From an uncultured Oxalobacteraceae bacterium (GTDB lineage Bacteria; Pseudomonadota; Gammaproteobacteria; Burkholderiales; Burkholderiaceae_D), in NCBI GenBank assembly GCA_937996605.1, contig CALKVB010000117.1:1-18664 (forward strand): a stretch of 18,664 nt of DNA. Reading direction: 5' to 3'. The notes under the pieces were generated by a model. It made no database searches and was not told the DNA's origin. It was given only the letters and a program-made list of their open reading frames with translations. The translations under genes and the position numbers were made by a program. Shown here piece by piece: positions 1 through 7,578 of this stretch (position 1 is its first letter; each line of letters starts with the position of its first letter).

Positions 1-1
1 T

Positions 2-196
2 GATCAGCCGTGGGAAGACTATCCTGAAGGTGACCTACTCAAAGATACGCGACGCATGAATGCCTATATCGAATCCGAAATTCTAAAAATAACGCCCGAA
101 TACTTCTGGACGCATCGTCGTTTCAAAACTCGCCCCATCGGAGAAGATAGCGTGTATTCAGGCTTATCTAAAAATTTTCCGGACACCCAAATTTAA
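2..196 (+). CDS. lpxL: Lipid A biosynthesis acyltransferase (LpxL/HtrB type), C-terminal end
   Basis: Only the last 64 codons are present; the reading frame is open at the left edge and ends at TAA 194-196. The visible tail contains PWEDYPEGD, then MNAYIESEI, then WTHRRFKTRP close to the end. The W-x-H-R-R-F-K-T-R-P block is characteristic of the C-terminus of the HtrB/LpxL/LpxM family, inner-membrane enzymes that add a secondary acyl chain to the lipid A precursor in lipopolysaccharide synthesis. The family therefore points to a Gram-negative host for this segment. The catalytic HX4D motif lies upstream of the window and cannot be checked. LpxL versus LpxP or LpxM cannot be settled from this fragment. 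It is convergent with the catalase-like gene, with a 29-base gap and no clear terminator between them. Confidence 0.8.
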   Translation, partial: DQPWEDYPEGDLLKDTRRMNAYIESEILKITPEYFWTHRRFKTRPIGEDSVYSGLSKNFPDTQI

Positions 197-225
197 GAAA
201 AATTGAATGCGTTTCAAAACTATGC

Positions 226-1257
226 TTAGCTAAAATCTGCGTGCCAACTATCTGGTTCAAATCGCGCTGTTTGATTACTCTCATGTCGAAACAGGGATAT
301 CGCCCGATATACGATTTTCCGCGCACGATTAATGCTACCAAGAGGTCGATGTACTGGCAGCGCATGCCATGGAGAAAAAGAGAGATTGTCGCCATAAGCA
401 CGCTGTGCTTCTGAATCGAACTCCTGTCGCAAAATCTTAATGCGAGCTACCGCTTGAAATGGCGATACCGCTTCATCCCACAACACACCTGGATCTTCAA
501 TCGGCATCGATTCTTTATCCGTTTGAAATTGCACACAGAAGTCGAACACAAACTCATTCTGCTTTAAGTCTCGAGCTAAACGCTCGCGCAAAAAATCATC
601 ACGAGGCTTCTCAGGAAGTGCTTCCTGGCGAGGCAAATGAGGGCGAGCTGAATACTTCACCGCACGGTCACCAAACAAATACGGGGTAGCGCTGAAATAC
701 TGCGTTTGCAAGAGATTGGGAAACGACTTCATGGCGCTACGAAGATTTTTTAAAATGCGCCAATGGCTCAAGAAAAACCAAGCCTTGGTCAAAATATTGC
801 TGCCCATCGCCTTAATCATCGCATCAAATTCAGCCACGTCCTTTGTCACAAAAACTGGAGTACTAATCAGGATGAAATCATGCGTCGCTGCGCTTTTGGC
901 TTCATCCAGAATTTTTTCACCCGCCACCCCCATCAGCTTAATCGCCATGCCACGGATGTCACGATTGATATCAGGATTAAGCGAACTATCTTGATTCGAA
1001 TATCTAACCCAAGCTTGATAAGTCTTAGGTTCGCGAAACAGCCCCACTCGCAAATGACTGGGCAAGTCTGCCAGCACCGTAAATTCAGCCTTCACTAAGC
1101 CATGCATTTTGGCATGTGCATCACGTCGCATTTTACGTTTAGGATTGTCGTGCGTAATACGTTGCTTAAGGCGTGCGACTAAATCCTGCACTAATAATTC
1201 TTCATTGGCTTCCACACTTTCGAACGAGGAAATGCTTGGTGCTGTGATAGGAGGCAT
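226..1257 (-). CDS. Catalase-like heme-binding family protein
   Basis: A 343-residue protein distantly related to catalases (the y4iL-like branch of the catalase superfamily). Visible similarities are RRDAHAKMHG around residues 44-53, matching the distal-histidine block of catalases (His48), then VRYSNQD and RDIRGMAIKL near residues 84-108, matching the VRFS and RDPRGFAVK blocks, and STPVFVTKD matching NTPVFFxRD. The distal Asn-rich GNNTPVFF of true catalases reads LISTPVFV here. I do not see the proximal R-x-F-x-Y heme-ligand motif; instead there is a WHALPVHRPLGSINRARK block near the C-terminus. At 343 residues it is shorter than a monofunctional catalase (about 480 or more). Heme binding and peroxide-linked activity are therefore inferred, and classical catalase activity is doubtful. 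No signal peptide is evident. The gene is divergent from the CocE-type hydrolase. Only a weak GGA-like ribosome site precedes the ATG. Confidence 0.75.
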   Translation of the reverse strand: MPPITAPSISSFESVEANEELLVQDLVARLKQRITHDNPKRKMRRDAHAKMHGLVKAEFTVLADLPSHLRVGLFREPKTYQAWVRYSNQDSSLNPDINRDIRGMAIKLMGVAGEKILDEAKSAATHDFILISTPVFVTKDVAEFDAMIKAMGSNILTKAWFFLSHWRILKNLRSAMKSFPNLLQTQYFSATPYLFGDRAVKYSARPHLPRQEALPEKPRDDFLRERLARDLKQNEFVFDFCVQFQTDKESMPIEDPGVLWDEAVSPFQAVARIKILRQEFDSEAQRAYGDNLSFSPWHALPVHRPLGSINRARKIVYRAISLFRHESNQTARFEPDSWHADFS

Positions 1258-1530
1258 GCTTGATCCGTTCTAAAAAAACACAAAATAATTACAGAAAAGG
1301 CTTAACAAAATAAAATGCTAAGGAAATTATAATGGCGTTAAATTTAAAACAACAAGCTACAATCCAAGTTATACGCAGAAAGACGAGAGCTCTTTAGGTG
1401 AACTGTCGCGATAACAACAGTTCGCGCAAGGCTCACCATTATTTCTCCACGATTAGAAAATATCCTTTCATTCTGACGCCACAATTTGCGGTCATATCGA
1501 ACTATGCGTATCAATAAAGGAGCCCACCCA
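1258..1530. promoter_or_regulatory. AT-rich divergent intergenic region between catalase-like gene and CocE-type hydrolase
   Basis: This 273-base spacer separates two genes that start away from each other, so it should contain promoters on both strands. The left half is strongly AT-rich. A perfect TATAAT occurs at 1328-1333 on the plus strand and could be a -10 element for the hydrolase, but no good -35 lies at 17 bases; TTAACA at 1302-1307 is 20 bases away. A 6-bp inverted repeat, GAACTG (1400-1405) and CAGTTC (1418-1423), could form an operator or a leader hairpin. None of these is strong on its own. Confidence 0.3.
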
Positions 1531-3369
1531 ATGCTGGATCACACATCGTCCATCACTTTCAAGTTCGCCCTGGATTATGGTCGCACCATCAAACATAAAA
1601 CGTTTGTGGCACTCAAACTTATCTTCAGTTTTGCTGCAATATTTTCTCTGTGCACTCCATGCGCATCGCTGGCACTACAAATCAAACCTTCTATATCGAT
1701 CGAACTCGGCGAAGACTACGAACTCAATAACAAACTGTTTTTTCATACGCCAGATGGCAGGTATATCTCGGGTATGATGCTGCGCAAGAAAAATATAAGC
1801 ACGCCCTGCGCCACGATTTTGCAGTTCACGATTTACGCTAGACCGCATGATAGAGACCTCCAAACATTAAAAGACATTGTCGACCATGGCTACGTCGGTG
1901 TGATGGCGTACAGTCGAGGCAAGTACTTAAGCGAGGACGCAATTCGACCATATGAAACTGATGGCGTAGACGCGCGCACGGTGATCGATTGGATCAGCAA
2001 ACAGCCTTGGTCTGACGGTCAAGTCGGGATGATGGGCGGCAGCTACAATGGCTTCACGCAATGGGCTGCGAGTAAACAACCGCATCCAGCATTAAAAACC
2101 ATTATTCCAGTCGTCGCCAATCGTCCTGGCATGGGGCTGCCGATGGAAAACAATGTCTTTATCAACCCCAATTACCAATGGGCTTTTTACGTCGGCAACA
2201 ATCGTCTGCTCGACAACAAAACCAATGATGATCGTCAACGTTTCCGTAACATGCAATTTAACTGGTGGTATTCGGGACGGCCTTATCGCGAGATAGACCA
2301 AGTCGATGGCACGCCAAATCCTTGGCTACAAACTTGGTTGCAACATCCTAGCTATGATCGCTATTGGCAAGATATGGCGCCCTATGGCAAAGAGTTCGCT
2401 CAGATTACGATTCCCGTGTTGACGATTGATGGTTACTTCAACGACTCGCAAGTCTCTAGTCTCGACTATTTGCGGCAGCACCTGCAACACTATCCGCAAG
2501 CCGAGCACTATTTGGTGATCGGACCGTATGGCCATTTTGGCGCCCAGCGCGGTGGCGAAGTGAAGGTCAACGAATTGGAGATTGATCCTGCAGCCCTGTT
2601 TGACATTAATGCATTGAGCTTCGCGTGGATGGACTATGTACTCAAAGGTAAAGAGAAACCGCCATTCTTGAAAGATCGCGTGAACTACTTCCCCATCGGC
2701 GAAAGCCAGTGGCGACATGCGCCATCGCTCCCAGCGATGAGCGACCAAACGCTACGTTTGTATTTGACGCCAGATACCAAACACAAACAGCATCGTTTAA
2801 CGCCAACATTAGAAAATCAAAAAAATTACTTAAAACAGGTCGTCGATTTTGCGGACCGAAAAAACAGCAATAACGACTATTACCCCTACCCTATAGTGCG
2901 CAACCACATTGATCGCAGTAATGGTTTTATTTTTGTGAGTGACGCCTTAAACGAAGACGTCTTGTTCAATGGTTCTTTCAGCGGCGAACTGATCGCCAGC
3001 ATCAACAAGCGCGATATGGATTTCGGCGTGACATTGTATGAACTTACACCTGAAGGTGAGTACTTTCACCTAGGTTACGTCATCAACCGCGCGAGCTATT
3101 TGCACGATCCAAGTCAACGTCAATTGCTCAAGCCAAATCAAGTGACTCGCTTGCCTTTGACGCAAACCAAGCTCATCAGCAAACGCCTGCAAAAAGGCAG
3201 CCGTATTGCGCTCTACCTCAACGTCAACAAGAATGCTTTTTCTCAGCTGAACTATGGGACTGGGAAAGACGTGAGTGATGAAAGTATTGCGGATGCGAAA
3301 CAGAAATTGGTAGTGACATGGCTCTCTGGGAGCTACTTAGATTTACCACTCAAAAGAATTTCTCCATAG
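1531..3369 (+). CDS. Secreted CocE/NonD family hydrolase (X-Pro dipeptidyl-peptidase S15-like)
   Basis: A 612-residue alpha/beta hydrolase. I place the start at ATG 1531 because AAAGGAG (1516-1522) sits eight bases upstream; an in-frame start at 1486 lacks such a site. A basic, then hydrophobic stretch at about residues 28-50, ending CASLALQ, looks like a signal peptide, so the enzyme is probably exported. The catalytic domain shows the nucleophile motif GGSYNG with Ser171, an acid in GYFND (Asp305) and a base in GPYGHFG (His335), the order expected for the CocE/NonD family. The C-terminal third fits the jelly-roll accessory domain of this family (PepX_C). Members hydrolyse acyl esters, beta-lactam side chains or X-Pro peptides; the substrate here cannot be told. 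Transcription probably ends at the hairpin at 3454-3485. Confidence 0.85.
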   Translation: MLDHTSSITFKFALDYGRTIKHKTFVALKLIFSFAAIFSLCTPCASLALQIKPSISIELGEDYELNNKLFFHTPDGRYISGMMLRKKNISTPCATILQFTIYARPHDRDLQTLKDIVDHGYVGVMAYSRGKYLSEDAIRPYETDGVDARTVIDWISKQPWSDGQVGMMGGSYNGFTQWAASKQPHPALKTIIPVVANRPGMGLPMENNVFINPNYQWAFYVGNNRLLDNKTNDDRQRFRNMQFNWWYSGRPYREIDQVDGTPNPWLQTWLQHPSYDRYWQDMAPYGKEFAQITIPVLTIDGYFNDSQVSSLDYLRQHLQHYPQAEHYLVIGPYGHFGAQRGGEVKVNELEIDPAALFDINALSFAWMDYVLKGKEKPPFLKDRVNYFPIGESQWRHAPSLPAMSDQTLRLYLTPDTKHKQHRLTPTLENQKNYLKQVVDFADRKNSNNDYYPYPIVRNHIDRSNGFIFVSDALNEDVLFNGSFSGELIASINKRDMDFGVTLYELTPEGEYFHLGYVINRASYLHDPSQRQLLKPNQVTRLPLTQTKLISKRLQKGSRIALYLNVNKNAFSQLNYGTGKDVSDESIADAKQKLVVTWLSGSYLDLPLKRISP

Positions 3370-3453
3370 AGCCTATCAAATTCAAACTACATCAAGAATG
3401 ACCTCGATAACAAAGATTCACATATCAAGATCAGGTACCACATCGAAAATACA

Positions 3454-3485
3454 AAAAGGCTCAATCTTCACAGACTGAGCCTTTT
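3454..3485. terminator. Bidirectional intrinsic terminator
   Basis: A perfect 10-bp stem, AAAAGGCTCA (3454-3463) and TGAGCCTTTT (3476-3485), encloses a 12-base loop. The A-run on the left and T-run on the right give a U-tract for transcripts in both directions. It lies between the convergent ends of the CocE-type hydrolase (+) and phhA (-), exactly where a shared terminator is expected. Confidence 0.85.
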
Positions 3486-3530
3486 GCATTTAGATCCGAC
3501 TCCTCATCCAAACTAAGCTTCAGGCAAAGC

Positions 3531-4418
3531 TTAATGAGGCGCCGGCAACAACTCCACTTCACCTGGCAACAAAGTATTGGCAGGCAACACATCCATGTGT
3601 TTTAGCTTCTCATACAGCGGTGTGAAATCTGGCGCGGTGCCGTCAAACAATTGCTGGAAACTATCAATGACAAAGTAAGTTTCTTGATAGGAATCGATTT
3701 TATACAAGGTACGTAAGCAGCGTTCGATATCCAAACGAATATGACGAGATTTGGTGCCTGGAGTTAAGCAGTATTCCACTTCGCCGCCAGATGACAAAAT
3801 ACCTGCGCCATAGATACGCACGCCTTCTGCTGTATTGATCAAACCGAACTCCACTGTGTACCAATACAAGCGTGCTAATTCATCGAGACCACCAAGCTTC
3901 ATCGCCTTCAGACCACCTTGACCATAACGTTGAATATAGTCGGCAAACACCGGGTTGAACAGCATCGGTACATGTCCAAAGAAATCGTGGAAAACATCAG
4001 GTTCGACGATGTAATTAAATTCCTCAGGCTTGCGTAACCAAACAGTTACGGGGAAGCGACGGTTTGCAAGGTGATCGAAAAAGGTCAGTTCAGGAATCAA
4101 GCCTGGTACAGCAACGATAGTCCAACCAGTGGCTTCGTACAATTCTTTCGAAGTCTTTTCAAAAACAGGGATACCATCGGCTGCATCCATCTTTTCCAAG
4201 GCATCGATAAATTCTTGACATGCACGCCCTGGTAAAAGGCTCAGCTGACGTTGGTACAACTTACGCCACAATTCATGTTCTGCTTCGGTGTAAGCATTCC
4301 AGTCCTGCTGCACCACATAGTGCGCATCCATGTGCTCATAATCGCCGCGCAAGGCAGCACCATTCGACTTAGTCGCCACCGTGGCGAGAAAATCTTCATT
4401 AGAAACTGAGGTATCCAT
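3531..4418 (-). CDS. phhA: Phenylalanine 4-monooxygenase
   Basis: A 295-residue bacterial phenylalanine hydroxylase converting L-Phe to L-Tyr with tetrahydropterin, O2 and non-heme iron in the cytoplasm. The iron ligands of the aromatic amino acid hydroxylase family are visible: FHDFFGH gives His144 and His149, and YWYTVEFG gives Glu190, counting from the ATG at 4418. The motif VPGLIPELTFFDHLANRRFPVT is the family's signature region. The start is ATG 4418, preceded by GGAG with a six-base gap; a TTG at 4430 is in frame but overlaps that ribosome site. The protein has a single catalytic domain without the ACT regulatory domain of animal enzymes, as usual for bacteria. It follows hpd on the same strand after 71 bases, so the two are probably co-transcribed for aromatic amino acid breakdown. 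No pterin carbinolamine dehydratase (phhB) gene is nearby. Confidence 0.96.
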   Translation of the reverse strand: MDTSVSNEDFLATVATKSNGAALRGDYEHMDAHYVVQQDWNAYTEAEHELWRKLYQRQLSLLPGRACQEFIDALEKMDAADGIPVFEKTSKELYEATGWTIVAVPGLIPELTFFDHLANRRFPVTVWLRKPEEFNYIVEPDVFHDFFGHVPMLFNPVFADYIQRYGQGGLKAMKLGGLDELARLYWYTVEFGLINTAEGVRIYGAGILSSGGEVEYCLTPGTKSRHIRLDIERCLRTLYKIDSYQETYFVIDSFQQLFDGTAPDFTPLYEKLKHMDVLPANTLLPGEVELLPAPH

Positions 4419-4489
4419 TTTTGTCTCCAAAAAAAAGCCAACACTTGTAATGTCAGCTTTCCTTTTCTATGCTTAATTCACAATGGCGA

Positions 4490-5608
4490 TTAAGCGGTTG
4501 TTTTACTATCGTCCTTCAACACACCACGACGAATCTGATCCAATTCAATCGATTCAAACAACGCGCGGAAGTTACCTTCGCCAAAACCTTGATCGCCTTT
4601 GCGTTGAATGATTTCAAAGAAGATAGGACCGATGACAGTTGTGGTGAAAATCTGCAACAACAATTCACGTGTCGTTTCTGTACTCTTACCGTCAATCAAC
4701 ACACGCAACTTACGTAAGGCTTCAACGTCTTCGCCATGACCTGGCAAACGACGATCAACCAAATCGTAGTAAGTATCGATCGTATCTTGGAAAGACACGC
4801 CAGCTGCTTTCATGTCCGCCACTGTTTGGTACACATTGTCAGTGCCCATCGCGATGTGCTGAACACCTTCGCCATGATACAGATCCAAATATTCAGAGAT
4901 TTGAGATTTATCATCTGAAGATTCATTAATGGGAATGCGAATTTTGCCGCATGGGGATGTCATCGCTTTGGACTTCAAACCTGTCAATTTACCAGCGATA
5001 TCGAAGTAACGAATTTCACGGAAGTTGAACAAAGTTTCGTAGAAATCAGACCATTCAGCCATACGGCCACGGTGTACGTTGTGAGTGAGATGATCGATAT
5101 AAGTCAAACCATGACCAACTGGATTTGGATCAACGCCTGGGATAGCTACGAAGTCTGCGTCATAAATACTGATGTTTCCGATAGCACCTTTTTCAGCGCC
5201 ATCTTTACCTTGCCAACGATCAACGAAGTAGATCAAAGAATCACCAATCCCTTTGATCGCTGGGATGTTCAGTTCCATCGGGCCCGTTTGATTATCAAAG
5301 CCCCATGCACCCAATTCCAAAGCGCGCTTGTAAGCGAAGTTCGCATCTTTCACGCGGATCGCGAAAGCACAAACGGAAGGACCATGCTTGCGAGCGAAGC
5401 GTTGTGCGAAGGAATTTGGTTCGGCGTTAATGATGAAATTCACATCACCTTGACGGTACAGAGTGACGTTCTTGGTGCGATGTTTAGCAATCGCAGTGAA
5501 ACCCATTTCAATAAACAGTTTCTCGAGTTCTTTTGGTTCTGGCGCAGCATATTCGATAAATTCGAAACCGTCTGTACCCATCGGGTTTTCCCACGTTTGA
5601 AAGCTCAT
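4490..5608 (-). CDS. hpd: 4-hydroxyphenylpyruvate dioxygenase
   Basis: A 372-residue enzyme that converts 4-hydroxyphenylpyruvate to homogentisate, the second committed step of tyrosine catabolism. It has two vicinal-oxygen-chelate halves. The Fe(II) ligands are seen in IDHLTHNV (His173), EGVQHIA (His251) and FFEIIQRKG (Glu332), numbered from ATG 5608. The C-terminal GFGEGNFRALFESIE block that gates the active site is intact. I choose ATG 5608 because GGAG lies six bases before it; an ATG two codons upstream at 5614 overlaps that site. It is the promoter-proximal gene of the hpd-phhA pair and is divergent from an Lrp/AsnC-type regulator. Neither the tyrosine aminotransferase nor homogentisate dioxygenase is in the window. 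Confidence 0.97.
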   Translation of the reverse strand: MSFQTWENPMGTDGFEFIEYAAPEPKELEKLFIEMGFTAIAKHRTKNVTLYRQGDVNFIINAEPNSFAQRFARKHGPSVCAFAIRVKDANFAYKRALELGAWGFDNQTGPMELNIPAIKGIGDSLIYFVDRWQGKDGAEKGAIGNISIYDADFVAIPGVDPNPVGHGLTYIDHLTHNVHRGRMAEWSDFYETLFNFREIRYFDIAGKLTGLKSKAMTSPCGKIRIPINESSDDKSQISEYLDLYHGEGVQHIAMGTDNVYQTVADMKAAGVSFQDTIDTYYDLVDRRLPGHGEDVEALRKLRVLIDGKSTETTRELLLQIFTTTVIGPIFFEIIQRKGDQGFGEGNFRALFESIELDQIRRGVLKDDSKTTA

Positions 5609-5693
5609 TGTCATCTCCGTTTAAAAATTTACCTCAGCGCAGACAACTCTCCCGGTCAAATATCGAATACCCGAGAATTTCACACAAGCGAAT

Positions 5694-5721
5694 TTGCGCT
5701 AGATCAATCCGCAAGTATAAA
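5694..5721 (+). promoter_or_regulatory. Candidate lrp promoter with overlapping inverted repeat
   Basis: TTGCGC (5694-5699) and TATAAA (5716-5721) are separated by 16 bases and form a plausible sigma-70 promoter for the rightward Lrp-type gene. The inverted repeat TTGCG (5694-5698) and CGCAA (5710-5714), with an 11-base spacer, covers the -35 and most of the spacer, an ideal operator position for autoregulation. On the opposite strand, TATACT (5719-5714) could serve as a -10 for hpd, so the same site could control both directions. This is sequence inspection only. Confidence 0.5.
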
Positions 5722-5812
5722 GCCTGCAATACGCCATAAAATGCCAAAATCACGCACACAAATGAAAATTTAAGCAATAATATTGCCACTTAATGCACTT
5801 ATGGAGCATAAA

Positions 5813-6313
5813 ATGATAAAAATTGAAATCGATAAGATTGACCGTAAAATTTTAGCGATCTTACAAGCCGATGGCCGCTTGACCAATCAAGAAGTAGCAG
5901 AACGCGTCAATCTCTCTCCCTCTCCATGCTTACGTCGCATTAAAAGGTTAGAAGACGCAGGTGTAATCCGCAAGTACGTTGCTTTAATTGAAGCAGAAAA
6001 AATTGGGCTAGGCTTACTCGCCTACATCAACGTACGGCTGGAGAAACATACCGATACCCCCGCGAAAGGCACTTCACGCTCACCCCGTATTGACTTTGCC
6101 GCCTCGGTTGAACAATGGCCAGAAGTCGTCGCCTGCTATGCAATGACGGGGGAAATGGATTATCTGCTGCGGGTGCGTGTAGAAGACATGAATCACTTCT
6201 CACGCTTTATGATGGAGACGCTACTCAAACATTCTGCAGTGCTCGACGTGAAGTCGAGCTTTGCATTGCAAGAGATCAAAGATACTACTGCCTTGCCTTT
6301 AAGTGGCATTTGA
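5813..6313 (+). CDS. Lrp/AsnC family transcriptional regulator
   Basis: A 166-residue regulator with the usual Lrp/AsnC layout: an N-terminal helix-turn-helix (IDRKILAILQADGRLTNQEV onward, with the recognition helix near SPSPCLRRIKRL, residues about 8-55) and a C-terminal effector-binding and oligomerisation RAM domain (VACYAMTGEMDYLLRVRV). The start is ATG 5813, with GGAG six bases upstream; an in-frame TTG at 5783 has no such support. Residues about 80-95 (DTPAKGTSRSPRIDF) look like a slightly longer loop than in Lrp itself. Divergent placement next to hpd-phhA suggests it senses an aromatic amino acid or a derivative and controls that operon. This is inference from position and family practice. 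Confidence 0.9.
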   Translation: MIKIEIDKIDRKILAILQADGRLTNQEVAERVNLSPSPCLRRIKRLEDAGVIRKYVALIEAEKIGLGLLAYINVRLEKHTDTPAKGTSRSPRIDFAASVEQWPEVVACYAMTGEMDYLLRVRVEDMNHFSRFMMETLLKHSAVLDVKSSFALQEIKDTTALPLSGI

Positions 6314-6424
6314 TTTTTTGGATAAGGAGACTGCTGGTGAATGCCAATAGCACTTAATTAAGCGCAATACATGTAAGCATCTTCCCTGAAGAAGCGAGGA
6401 TTCAGCGCCTTTAGGTTTTCACGC

Positions 6425-6455
6425 GACTCGATTCCCGCCTTTGCGGGAATGAGTC
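6425..6455. repeat. ATTCCCGC hairpin repeat in convergent spacer
   Basis: ATTCCCGC (6431-6438) and GCGGGAAT (6443-6450) form a perfect 8-bp stem with a four-base CTTT loop. The stem continues as GACTC (6425-6429) with GAGTC (6451-6455) across one bulged G, giving 13 paired bases. Short palindromes of this ATTCCCGC form are often dispersed in betaproteobacterial genomes. It lies between the convergent Lrp-type gene and pstS. There is no adjacent T-run, so a transcript-end role is possible but unproven. The rest of the 6314-6524 spacer shows only a small GGCG/CGCC hairpin near 6467-6484. Confidence 0.55.
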
Positions 6456-6524
6456 AATAGAAGTTTGGCGTTTTTGTAACCGCCACTATCGATGACGGCA
6501 GCTTTTTTGCAGAATCCGAGAAAC

Positions 6525-7541
6525 TTAGTTCTTAGGTTCACGTTTTAATAATTCTTCAATCGTCACGCCGACCTCAGGCTCACCGCCAAACGCTGTTCCA
6601 GTTTTCTTTACTTTGTAATTCACCGCCGTGTGACGATAGTCTTTCATCGATAATGGAATGTACTTCACCTGTTTGGAGATCGCTTCTGCATTATTGAGAT
6701 AATAATCAACGAAAGAATGAACCTCGGGACGTTCGTCGGCTTTACTATTCACATAAATAAACAAAGGACGTGCTAGTGGTTGATAGCTCGCATCCACTAC
6801 CGTTTTGATCGATGGCAGAACCGCTGGCTTGCCTTCTTTAGCGACAATTGCAGCGGCTTTCAGTTTTTTACTATTCTCTTGAAAATAGGCAAAACCAAAA
6901 TACCCCATCGCATTCGGATCACGCGCTACCGCTTGCACAATCACATTATCATCTTCGGACGCTGTGTAATCAGCGCGACTCGCTTTCGATTTACCTACAA
7001 TCGCTTCCGTGAAGTAGTCAAAGGTACCTGATTCTTTGCCGGGACCAAATAATTTCATTGGTTCTTTTGGCCAAGCGGGATTTACTTGATTCCAAGTTTT
7101 GATGACACCTTCAGCAGCTGGCTCCCAGATTTTCTTAAGTTCATCTACAGTCACTTTACTCAAAAATTTATTCTTAGGATTGATAACCACCGTAATCGCA
7201 TCAAAAGCAACAGGCAACTCCATGTAACTAATTCCATTTTTCGCACACTCAATCATTTCTTTTTTCAAGATTGGGCGAGAAGCATCAGAAATATCGGTTT
7301 CACCTTTACAAAATTTTTTAAAACCTCCTCCGGTACCTGCAATCCCTACGGTAACCTTTACGCTAGGGTTTTTCTCATGGAAACCATCGGCCACTGCTTC
7401 CGTAATCGGAAACACCGTGCTCGATCCATCGATTTTAATCACACTTTGTGCATGTGCTTGACTGGCGTACAAATTCGTTACAGCAGCGAATAAGAACAAG
7501 CCAGTGGAAGCGAGAAATTTGAACTGTTTTGGAGATTTCAT
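6525..7541 (-). CDS. pstS: Phosphate ABC transporter substrate-binding protein, PstS family
   Basis: A 338-residue periplasmic phosphate-binding protein. The N-terminus has a signal peptide (a basic start, then FLASTGLFLFAAVTNLY, ending ASQAHAQS, with cleavage likely after AHA). The mature start IKIDGSSTVFPI and the GTGGGFKKFCKGETDISDASRPI region form the phosphate-binding loops of the PstS/SphX type, and GPGKESGTFDYF supplies the third binding segment. These positions fit the PstS family (SSTVFP, TGGGF, SGTF). The permease and ATPase genes pstCAB and the regulator phoU are absent from the window. The gene follows a PilJ-domain gene on the same strand after 37 bases, so they are probably one transcript. 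An alternative role is binding of another oxyanion. Confidence 0.9.
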   Translation of the reverse strand: MKSPKQFKFLASTGLFLFAAVTNLYASQAHAQSVIKIDGSSTVFPITEAVADGFHEKNPSVKVTVGIAGTGGGFKKFCKGETDISDASRPILKKEMIECAKNGISYMELPVAFDAITVVINPKNKFLSKVTVDELKKIWEPAAEGVIKTWNQVNPAWPKEPMKLFGPGKESGTFDYFTEAIVGKSKASRADYTASEDDNVIVQAVARDPNAMGYFGFAYFQENSKKLKAAAIVAKEGKPAVLPSIKTVVDASYQPLARPLFIYVNSKADERPEVHSFVDYYLNNAEAISKQVKYIPLSMKDYRHTAVNYKVKKTGTAFGGEPEVGVTIEELLKREPKN

Positions 7542-7578
7542 TATCGTCTTTCGATTCTTGATTGTTGTCGAGCTTTGA

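Noticed and set aside
4471..4495. GCTTAAT/ATTAAGC inverted repeat at the hpd stop as a terminator between hpd and phhA.
   Set aside because: The stem is only seven AT-rich pairs with an 11-base loop and no U-run; it is too weak to separate the two genes.
5072..5773. A 233-residue open frame on the plus strand opposite hpd.
   Set aside because: It lies antisense to a well-supported hpd and has no family-like motif; it is a codon-use shadow.
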